Shown here in pieces: positions 1 to 5,952 of a stretch of 24,345 nucleotides of DNA (its first letter is position 1; every line of letters begins with the position of its first letter). A program made the translations under genes and the position numbers. The notes under the pieces were generated by a model, which had not been told where the DNA came from, did no database searches, and saw only the letters and a program-made list of their open reading frames with translations. The DNA is taken from the NCBI GenBank assembly GCA_030039005.1, contig JASHQT010000570.1, forward strand, positions 1-24,345, read 5' to 3'. This stretch comes from Bryobacteraceae bacterium. GTDB lineage: Bacteria; Acidobacteriota; Terriglobia; Bryobacterales; Bryobacteraceae.

Positions 1-1706
1 GCCATGGCTTGATTGATAATGACGACCTTAGCGTCCTTCTCGCCATCGCGATCGGTAAAAAGGCGGCCACGCAGAAGGGGGATCTTCAGGGCGCTGAAGT
101 ACGCCGGCGAGACGTTGCGCCAATGTCCAAACCCGTGCGAAGGACCGTTCAGGGGCCGGCCAACGACGAGGAAGGGCATGGTTGCGCCGGTTTCAAAAGG
201 CAGCCAGGAGGCGGCGCCGGAAGAAACGACTCCGGGGAGCTTATCGAGACGTTCAGTGGCGTCGCGGACAAATTGGTTCACCTGCGAGGTCGTTTCAAAG
301 CGCGAACTGGCGAGCGACATATGCAGCGTTAATACGTTGCGCGCGTCAAAGCCTGGATTCACCGATTGAAGAGTAACGTAACTCCGAATGAGGAGCGCCG
401 CGGAGATCATGAGTACAAGCGCCAAAGAGATTTCGGCCACCACAAGTACTGAGCGGACCCTGCTCTGGCGCAGGCCGGCGCTGGATCTTCCATCGCCGAG
501 GCCGGCGCTCGGGTCCGTGCGTGAGGATTGCAGCGCGGGAATGAGACCAAACAAAAGGCCGGTCAAGAGCGACAGCAAGACCGTGAAGGCTAACACGTGG
601 AGGTCGATGGTAATCCGATGGCCGAACTCTCCGATGCGGGGGATGGCCGGGTTCAAACGGAGCAAGCTGCGAAGACCGAAGCTGGCGATGAACAGTCCAC
701 ACGCGCCGCCGATCACGGAGAGTGTCGCCGATTCCACCAATAGCTGGCGAACGATGCGCGTTCGGCTAGCGCCAATGGCCAAGCGAATGGCGATCTCGCG
801 CGTGCGGCCGGCGGCGCGGAACAGCAAGAGGTTGGCCACGTTCGCACAAGCGATCAGCAGGACCAGGCTGACAGCTCCCCACAGGATCAGAAGCGAGGGC
901 CGAGTGTTGGCGACCATCGCTTCCTCGGCCAAGTCGGCGCCGAAACTGTAGCCTGGGCGCATGGTGATGGTGTTCGGAAATTTGCGGCGATATTCTTCCG
1001 CGGCGACCTTCAGTTGCGCGCGCGCCAAGCCGAGCGTCACTCCTGGTCTGAGCCGCGCCATGGTCAAGAAATATTCCACTTGACTGTTGCTCGCGGGATC
1101 GATGGGGAGGGGAATCCATATCTCAGGGGGAACCGGAGCCTCGGTTTGAGCGCCGGACGCTGCAATGCCAACCACTTCGTAGGAGAGGCCGTTGAGTGTG
1201 ATGTTCTTGCCGATAATTCCGAGGTCTGCGCCAAAGCGGCCCTTCCAACATCCGTCGCTCAATACCGCGACGCGGCGGCCGTCGGGCCCATTCTCGTCAG
1301 CGGTAAACCCGCGACCCTGCGCAATGGGCAACCCGAGCAGGCGGAAGTAAGAGGACGTGACGCGCGCGATCTCGACTTCCTCGGGGGAATCGACACCAGT
1401 CAGGTTCACCTTCGCGTAGGCTTGGCCCGTGACATCTTCGAAGATGTTCGTTTGTTGCCGCCAGAGCGTGAACTTTGGATCGGAGCTCATGTATACATGA
1501 CCGGTTGGCACTGTGGTGGCCAGCCAGACGGTGCGTTCCGGGTCCGCAAAACGAGCGGGGGAGAGCAACACGGCGTTGAGGACGGAAAAGACCGCCGTGT
1601 TTGCGCCGATGCCAAGCGCCAGCGCACTGAGTGCCGCGAGGGTGAAGACGGGGTTCCGCAGGAATATGCGCAACGACTGTCTCAGATCAGTCAGGAGGGA
1701 CCGCAT
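1..1706 (-). CDS. ADOP-family ABC transporter permease (MacB/FtsX type), 3' end outside window
   Basis: The reverse strand is open from ATG 1706 to the window edge (568 codons, C-terminus missing). A Shine-Dalgarno AAGGAAG lies about 9 nt before the ATG. Seen: an N-terminal membrane segment (residues about 20-45, motif LGIGANTAVFSVLN), a MacB-like periplasmic domain (about 50-260), a cluster of three membrane segments (about 270-390) with the FtsX signature ANLLLFRAAGRTREIAIRLA, a fifth segment at about 418-440, and the start of a second periplasmic domain (motif GRLFTDRDGE). This duplicated layout is that of acidobacterial ADOP permeases, usually about 800-870 residues. Known of the family: non-canonical MacB-like permeases, often without an adjacent ATPase; substrates are mostly unknown and either export or signalling roles are possible. 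It diverges from the gene at 1782 across a 75-base gap. Confidence 0.93.
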   Translation of the reverse strand, partial: MRSLLTDLRQSLRIFLRNPVFTLAALSALALGIGANTAVFSVLNAVLLSPARFADPERTVWLATTVPTGHVYMSSDPKFTLWRQQTNIFEDVTGQAYAKVNLTGVDSPEEVEIARVTSSYFRLLGLPIAQGRGFTADENGPDGRRVAVLSDGCWKGRFGADLGIIGKNITLNGLSYEVVGIAASGAQTEAPVPPEIWIPLPIDPASNSQVEYFLTMARLRPGVTLGLARAQLKVAAEEYRRKFPNTITMRPGYSFGADLAEEAMVANTRPSLLILWGAVSLVLLIACANVANLLLFRAAGRTREIAIRLAIGASRTRIVRQLLVESATLSVIGGACGLFIASFGLRSLLRLNPAIPRIGEFGHRITIDLHVLAFTVLLSLLTGLLFGLIPALQSSRTDPSAGLGDGRSSAGLRQSRVRSVLVVAEISLALVLMISAALLIRSYVTLQSVNPGFDARNVLTLHMSLASSRFETTSQVNQFVRDATERLDKLPGVVSSGAASWLPFETGATMPFLVVGRPLNGPSHGFGHWRNVSPAYFSALKIPLLRGRLFTDRDGEKDAKVVIINQAM

Positions 1707-1781
1707 TGGTTAGACTTCCTTGGGCTCAAGTATAAGTGAAGGGCATGTAAAGGCGCGAATCCTGCGTTACGATTTTAGGGA

Positions 1782-2741
1782 ATGGCATTCATCGCGATTT
1801 CGGGCGAACCAGGATGCCGGCATGAGGAGCTGGCGCGAATGGGCGGCAGCCGTTTCGAGTGCGAGCTGATCGGTGAGCAAGACATCCAAAAGGCGATCGA
1901 GATTCAATTCGGCGAAGGCAGGAACATTCCGCCAAAGGCCTGGGGCGCGATGGCGGCCTCGGTGGTTCTTAGCAGATCGATCAGCGGGCCGGCACGACAC
2001 TTGATCGCGTCTTATCCGGGCGCGGAAATGCTTGCGCGGGATTTGCCTGGGGTGTTCCGCTTGCACGTCGTGGCGCCGGAAAGAATCCGGCTGGCGAACC
2101 TGATGGCGGAGCGCGGGATTGGACGCGCGGAGGCGAAGGCGATGCTGGGCAGGCTGGGATCGGAAGAGTCCACCGCTCGCAAGCGGCGCTTTGGGCAGAA
2201 GCGCGCGATAGCGGCGGCGTTCGATCTAGTAGTGAACGAAGAGGCGATGGGACCGGCGGAAATGTTGGATATTTTGGCAGCCGCGATGGAAGCGCGAGGA
2301 TTGATGGAGTCCGGCCCGCTTTCGGGTGCGGAGGGGGCGAAAGTGCAGTTCCAGCTTCGGATGCGATTGGCGCGGTGTGGGTGCGCAGCGGCGGATTGCG
2401 CGGAAGGCGAGCGGAGGCAGTTCGGGCATCCAAGCGAAGAAGTTTTCGCTAATTTGCTCAATTTTCATCGAATTGCCTGGGATTACGAGCCGCGGAGTTT
2501 TCCGTTGCAGTGGGACAAAGACGGCAAGGTCTCGGAAGCTTTCACTCCCGATTTCTATTTGCCGGAGTTCGACCTTTACGTGGAGCTGACCACGATGAAA
2601 CAGGCCAACGTCACCCGAAAGAACCGCAAGATCCGGCTGCTGCGCGCGATTTATCCGCACGTGAACATTCAGGTGTTTTATCGCAGAGACGTGTGGGGAC
2701 TGGTGGAGAATCAGCGGCTGCCGGAGTGTTTAGTTCGCTGA
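1782..2741 (+). CDS. Cytidylate-kinase-like domain fused to a PD-(D/E)XK-like C-terminal domain
   Basis: 319 residues. Residues 1-170 follow the plan of the cytidylate-kinase-like family: a starting beta strand FIAISGEPGCRHEELA where the P-loop belongs, a lid-like region RIRLANLMAERG, and FDLVVNEEAM, which matches the usual YDLVINT. The P-loop is degraded, with no GK[ST], so kinase activity is doubtful. Residues 217-305 form a separate domain: an E-containing helix (HPSEEVFANLL), WDYEPRSF, then TPDFYLP and DLYVELTTMKQ, an arrangement like the D...E-x-K core of PD-(D/E)XK nucleases with T in the ExK lysine place and K273 nearby. Between them is a Cys cluster (C199, C201, C206). An in-frame TAG sits two codons upstream and the protein begins at beta 1, so ATG 1782 is the start; TACGAT at 1768-1773 could be a -10 for a leaderless mRNA. 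The domain calls are inference. Confidence 0.75.
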   Translation: MAFIAISGEPGCRHEELARMGGSRFECELIGEQDIQKAIEIQFGEGRNIPPKAWGAMAASVVLSRSISGPARHLIASYPGAEMLARDLPGVFRLHVVAPERIRLANLMAERGIGRAEAKAMLGRLGSEESTARKRRFGQKRAIAAAFDLVVNEEAMGPAEMLDILAAAMEARGLMESGPLSGAEGAKVQFQLRMRLARCGCAAADCAEGERRQFGHPSEEVFANLLNFHRIAWDYEPRSFPLQWDKDGKVSEAFTPDFYLPEFDLYVELTTMKQANVTRKNRKIRLLRAIYPHVNIQVFYRRDVWGLVENQRLPECLVR

Positions 2742-3899
2742 ACGGTAGACGAGCTGGCCGCTCAAGTACGTTTCGAGGATTTGAAGCCGGCCGGTGGATG
2801 CGTCGACGCGAAACAGGACGAGGTCGGCGCGATCGCCGGGGTTAAGCCCGCGCTGGCGCGAAGGGATGCGACCGATGCGGGCGGGATTGCGCGTAGCGAG
2901 CGTGACGGCATCGCGAAGGCTGAGGCCGGCGGTTCGTATGACGTTGGAGATGGCGCGGTCCATCGTCAGGGCGGATCCGGCGAGACGGGAACCTCCGGCT
3001 ATTCTAACACTGCCGTCGGGATGCAACGCTACATCCACTTCGCCGAGCCGGTAGGGGCCGGGAGAGCAGGCGGCGGGCATGACGGCATCGGTGACCAAGA
3101 GCGAACGTTCGAGGCCTTTGGCGCGGAGCGCCACGTTCAAGAACGGGGCGGGCAGGTGGAAGCCGTCAGCGATGAAGCTGGCGGCGAGGCGGTCGTCGGC
3201 GAGCTGGTCCCAAAGATAATTGCTAGTTTTCGGCAGGAGTGGATCGGCCGCGTTGCCGAGGTGCGTGGATAGAGTGGCGCCAGCCGTGATGGCATCCGCG
3301 ATTTGAGTGGATGACGCGCGGGTATGGCCGATGCTAGCGACGACTCCTTCGCGGACGATGCTCTCGATGAAGCGCGGGGCCTCGGGCCATTCGGGAGACA
3401 GCGTGACCAGGCGAACGTGCCCTCTGGCGGCATCCTGGAAGCGATGGAACTCGTCGAGCGAGGGCGGGCGAACGGAGGGTAGGGGGTGCGCGCCGCGAGG
3501 GCCGCCGTAGGGTGAGATATAGGGCCCTTCGAGATGGAATGCCTCCATTGCTAGAGTTTCGGGCGCAGCGCCTTCGGGGATGGATTCCTTCGCGGCGGCG
3601 AGATTGCGCAGCGCGGCCAGCATGTGTTCGGGAGAGCCGGTGATCACCGTGGGAAACAATCGCGTAACGCCGCAGGCGAACTGGGCCCGGAGGGAGCGGG
3701 CGATGTCTTCGTGCGTGGAGGAAGGCGAATTGTAGTCGACGCCGGCGAATCCATTGACCTGGAGATCGATAAAACCGGGGGCGAGGAAGGGCGCGTCTTC
3801 CGGAAGGCGTTGAATGAGATGATCGACGACAGTGATGGCGCGATCGAAGGAAACTTCGAGCGAGGCGCCGGTGGAGATGTCGATGCCGTTACATGTCAT
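2730..3899 (-). CDS. nagA: N-acetylglucosamine-6-phosphate deacetylase
   Basis: 389 residues, near the usual length of about 380. NagA removes acetate from GlcNAc-6-phosphate, giving glucosamine-6-phosphate in the cytoplasm, a step in amino-sugar and cell-wall recycling. Amidohydrolase-fold motifs are in order: APGFIDLQVNG (40-50), HLEGP with metal ligand E124, GHT (H192), STHLGNA (H213), DGFH (H248) and VTDA with catalytic D271. The usual THxFNAM appears here as THLGNAAD, a mild deviation. The C-terminal NPAR and GDRADLVLF motifs are present. Its last 12 bases overlap the end of the convergent gene at 1782-2741. No glucosamine-6-phosphate deaminase (nagB) is beside it. A likely -10 (TATAAA on the - strand, 3930-3925) lies 25 nt before the ATG and overlaps a DnaA-box-like 9-mer. 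Confidence 0.88.
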   Translation of the reverse strand: MTCNGIDISTGASLEVSFDRAITVVDHLIQRLPEDAPFLAPGFIDLQVNGFAGVDYNSPSSTHEDIARSLRAQFACGVTRLFPTVITGSPEHMLAALRNLAAAKESIPEGAAPETLAMEAFHLEGPYISPYGGPRGAHPLPSVRPPSLDEFHRFQDAARGHVRLVTLSPEWPEAPRFIESIVREGVVASIGHTRASSTQIADAITAGATLSTHLGNAADPLLPKTSNYLWDQLADDRLAASFIADGFHLPAPFLNVALRAKGLERSLLVTDAVMPAACSPGPYRLGEVDVALHPDGSVRIAGGSRLAGSALTMDRAISNVIRTAGLSLRDAVTLATRNPARIGRIPSRQRGLNPGDRADLVLFRVDASTGRLQILETYLSGQLVYRSAN

Positions 3900-3925
3900 C
3901 GGTTACATTTCAGGGGAGTGCGGGT

Positions 3926-4008
3926 TTATACACAAGTTTCCCACAGGTTCTTCCGCTCTAAGTACAAGAGTTAATTGGTTGAAAAAATCTGTTGAAAATG
4001 GTGGAAAA
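3926..4008. promoter_or_regulatory. Cluster of DnaA-box-like 9-mers
   Basis: Within 83 bases there is one perfect match to TTATNCACA (3926-3934), a TTTCCCACA (3937-3945), and three opposite-strand near-matches: TTTTCAACC (3977-3985), TTTTCAACA (3990-3998) and TTTTCCACC (4000-4008). The stretch 3968-4000 is AT-rich compared with its surroundings. It could bind DnaA as a regulatory or origin-like site. Against an origin: there is no dnaA or dnaN nearby and no visible switch in strand composition. The first box also overlaps the probable nagA -10, and the fourth overlaps the -35 of the RNA promoter, so promoter elements may explain part of the pattern. Confidence 0.35.
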
Positions 4009-4019
4009 GGCCCTAAATA
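3992..4019 (+). promoter_or_regulatory. Sigma70-type promoter for the small RNA
   Basis: TTGAAA (3992-3997), a 16-base spacer, and TAAATA (4014-4019), close to the TTGACA and TATAAT consensus. Predicted transcription start is near 4026. No + strand gene follows; the transcript would run to the terminator at 4171-4205. Confidence 0.55.
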
Positions 4020-4025
4020 AAGCTG

Positions 4026-4205
4026 GCGCGAATCGAAAATGGCTGCTACAAAAGAATGCATGATCCCTCGCGAGTGCGGTTTCGGCGGTTAATCTCGGGG
4101 GAGGTGGCCGTCGGAGTCGCACTTGCGGATCGTCCCTCCGTAAGTCCGAGGTTTTTCCGGAGAAGCTTGCAGCCCGTGACTCAAACAGTCACGGGCTCAT
4201 TTTTT
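4026..4205 (+). ncRNA. Candidate free-standing small RNA of about 180 nt (6S-like layout possible)
   Basis: This gap between nagA and ilvE, both on the - strand, carries a promoter and an intrinsic terminator that both point in the + direction and bound about 180 nt. The RNA can fold: GGCTGC (4041-4046) pairs with GCAGCC (4169-4174); AATCTCGG (4091-4098) pairs with CCGAGGTT (4146-4153); inside that, GGAGG (4100-4104) pairs with CCTCC (4135-4139). A long hairpin with a closing end stem and about 180 nt total recalls 6S RNA, but I do not recognise conserved 6S bases, so identity is open. The closing stem shares AGCC with the terminator, so the two folds exclude each other at that point. The 94-codon ORF across it has no known similarity and is not called. 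Confidence 0.5.
4171..4205 (+). terminator. Intrinsic terminator reading in + direction
   Basis: Perfect 11-bp stem AGCCCGTGACT (4171-4181) / AGTCACGGGCT (4187-4197) with loop CAAAC, then CATTTTTT. The T-tract is present only in + sense; in - sense the hairpin is followed by GCAAGCTT, so it is not an ilvE terminator, though it overlaps the last ilvE codons and stop. Confidence 0.85.
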
Positions 4206-5140
4206 GTGACGGGCGCGCTTTTGGCGACGGGAGTCAGCCAGCCGAATTTGTCCGGCGCATCGCCGCGGATGATGCCGAAGAATGCCTTTTGGAGTTTCTC
4301 GGCGACCGGGCCGCGGGTGCCTTTGCCGACGACGATGTGATCGACGGAGCGAATGGGCGTGATTTCGGCGGCGGTTCCGGAGAAGAAGACTTCGTCGGCG
4401 ATGTAGAGCATTTCGCGCGGGATTAAGGTCTCGACGAGGGGAATGCCGAGCGACTCGGCGAGCCGCATAATGGTGTCGCGTGTGATGCCGGGCAGGACGG
4501 ACGCGCCGAGCGGCGGCGTGAGGATCTTGCCATCGCGAACGACGAAGATGTTTTCGCCGGAGCCTTCGCTTACGTAGCCGGCGGTATCGAGCGCGATGCC
4601 TTCAGCGTAGCCGTTGAGATGGGCTTCCATGCGGATGAGCTGCGAGTTCATGTAATTGGCGCCGGCCTTGGCGAGCGCGGGGAGGGTGTTGGGCGCGATG
4701 CGGGTCCAGGAGGAGACGCAGACGTCCACACCTTGGGCAAGCGCTTCCTCGCCGAGATACTGGCCCCACTCCCAGCAAGCCACGTAAGTTTCCACCGGAT
4801 TGGCAAAAGGGAGCACGCCGACGTCGCCATAGCCGCGCAGGACCAAGGGGCGGAAGTAGCACGAATCGAGCTTGTTGACGAGGACGAGCTCATGCATGGC
4901 GTCAGCCAGTTGGTCGATGGTGTACTTTACCTCGATGCGATAGATCTTGGCGGAATCGAGCAAGCGGCGGATGTGATCGCGCACCCTAAAAATGGCCGGA
5001 CCGGAGGGGGTAGCGTAGCAGCGGACGCCTTCGAAAACAGAACTGCCGTAACTTGTAACGTGGGCGAGGACGTGGATTTTGGCATCGTTCCAATCGATTA
5101 AGCGGCCGTTATGCCAAATCTTCTCGGTGGGCTTTAACAT
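4181..5140 (-). CDS. ilvE: Branched-chain amino acid aminotransferase
   Basis: 319 residues, full length for the class IV PLP aminotransferase family. It moves the amino group between glutamate and the keto acids of leucine, isoleucine and valine in the cytoplasm. Seen: FEGVRCY (36-42), the PLP lysine K158 in LAKAGANYMNS, EGSGENIF (192-199), PGITRDTIM (217-225) and FFSGTAAEITP (252-262), all typical of IlvE rather than D-amino-acid aminotransferase or PabC. The start ATG 5140 places the WHNGRLIDW strand normally. The Shine-Dalgarno is weak. It stands alone, with no ilv operon partner in view. A perfect 7-bp hairpin lies 20-39 nt before the start codon. The stop codon lies inside the hairpin of the opposing small-RNA terminator. 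Confidence 0.96.
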   Translation of the reverse strand: MLKPTEKIWHNGRLIDWNDAKIHVLAHVTSYGSSVFEGVRCYATPSGPAIFRVRDHIRRLLDSAKIYRIEVKYTIDQLADAMHELVLVNKLDSCYFRPLVLRGYGDVGVLPFANPVETYVACWEWGQYLGEEALAQGVDVCVSSWTRIAPNTLPALAKAGANYMNSQLIRMEAHLNGYAEGIALDTAGYVSEGSGENIFVVRDGKILTPPLGASVLPGITRDTIMRLAESLGIPLVETLIPREMLYIADEVFFSGTAAEITPIRSVDHIVVGKGTRGPVAEKLQKAFFGIIRGDAPDKFGWLTPVAKSAPVTKNEPVTV

Positions 5141-5159
5141 AACTCATTGTAGCTCGGGT

Positions 5160-5179
5160 GAGTCCGTTGGAGCGGACTC
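5160..5179 (-). promoter_or_regulatory. Inverted repeat in the ilvE leader
   Basis: GAGTCCG (5160-5166) and CGGACTC (5173-5179) with a 6-base loop form a perfect 7-bp stem, 20 nt before the ilvE ATG. It could be a leader hairpin or an operator. There is no T-tract, so it is not a terminator. Confidence 0.35.
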
Positions 5180-5255
5180 GGCGCGAGCTAGTGGCGGTGG
5201 CTCGGCAGTCGCCTCGCGGGATGGCCGCGCATGGGCGCGGCGCGATTGGCGGGCG

Positions 5256-5413
5256 TGGCACGGTATGAAAAGGTCGGCGGTGCGCTAATCCGTGGGTCGC
5301 GGGCATGGCGATGTGCTTGGGGTCGGCCGAGGGCTCGCGTTGACTCGCAGGGGTTGGCGGTTGGGCAGGACTGGCACGGTGGGAAAAAGCTCGGCGGAGT
5401 GCTAGTCCCTGGG
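5256..5413. repeat. Imperfect direct repeat, two copies of about 41 bases
   Basis: Copy A (5256-5296) and copy B (5372-5413) both begin TGGCACGGT and share GAAAA, TCGGCGG, GCTA and TCC-TGGG with about three quarters identity and one indel. Copy B runs into the last codons and stop of the Uma2 gene. The rest of the 261-base gap 5141-5401 between ilvE and uma2 is G+C-rich and has no ORF I would call; it looks like degenerate repeat or decayed sequence. Confidence 0.4.
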
Positions 5414-5905
5414 AACTTCGGAGAAAAGCTCGGGAAGGGAGACGGTTAGGGAGCCGGCGGTGAGGGCGCCAGAGCCGGCGATGTGCTCGGGTTCGGCGCC
5501 GGAATGGTATTGCCAGGCGGATTGTTTTTCGGGATCGATGACCCAGCAATAGGGGACGCCCCAGGCGTGGTACTGTTCGCACTTTGCCAACATCGCGCCG
5601 ATGTGGTCCTCAGGAGAAAGAATTTCGGCGCACAGTGGAACAGGCTCTGTCGGATAGGGATGTTGGAGTGTAGGAGTGGCGATGACGTCCGGGACTAGAT
5701 ACTTGGTTGGAGATATGCGGACGTACACTTCCGCGAGAGCGTACACCCCCTGGGTGCTGAGAAGCCGGAGCAGAATGGTCTGGATGAGCGCGTGCAGCGT
5801 AGTAGGCATGGCTTTTTGGTAAAGGACGCCGTCCACGTATTCGCAATACGGTTTCTCCATGCGGCGAAGGTAGTCCTCGACCGAGACTGTTGCCGTGGCG
5901 CTCAT
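5402..5905 (-). CDS. Uma2 family (DUF820) PD-(D/E)XK nuclease-like protein
   Basis: 167 residues, typical length. Uma2 proteins adopt a restriction-endonuclease fold and occur in many copies in cyanobacteria and soil bacteria; their role is unsettled. Seen: EYVDGVLYQK (22-31), LVPDVI with D73, CAEILSPED with E94, and K108 followed by YHAWGVPYCWVIDP (112-125), the family's GVxxYWxVDP block. The core acidic residues are all present, so it may be active. It diverges from the PBP gene over 47 bases. The GGAG before the ATG is only 2-3 nt away, so translation start is a little uncertain. The 3' end carries one copy of the 41-base repeat. Confidence 0.88.
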   Translation of the reverse strand: MSATATVSVEDYLRRMEKPYCEYVDGVLYQKAMPTTLHALIQTILLRLLSTQGVYALAEVYVRISPTKYLVPDVIATPTLQHPYPTEPVPLCAEILSPEDHIGAMLAKCEQYHAWGVPYCWVIDPEKQSAWQYHSGAEPEHIAGSGALTAGSLTVSLPELFSEVPRD

Positions 5906-5952
5906 GACTCCATTGTGACTGAAATGGTCCGGGCGTGCGAAGATGGTAGTGC

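Noticed and set aside
388..951. 187-codon ORF on +
   Set aside because: Antisense shadow of the same permease; very rich in Arg and Ser as expected from a G+C-rich shadow frame.
1014..1739. 241-codon ORF on + inside the ADOP permease
   Set aside because: The opposite strand gives a well-conserved permease over the whole stretch; this product has no family features and unlikely composition.
3926..4205. Chromosomal replication origin
   Set aside because: Not called as an origin: no dnaA, dnaN or other origin-linked gene nearby, and the + strand stays G-rich on both sides by eye; kept only as a low-confidence regulatory cluster.
4056..4340. 94-codon ORF on + across the small RNA and the ilvE end
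   Set aside because: It runs through the terminator hairpin and into the ilvE coding region, with no good ribosome site.
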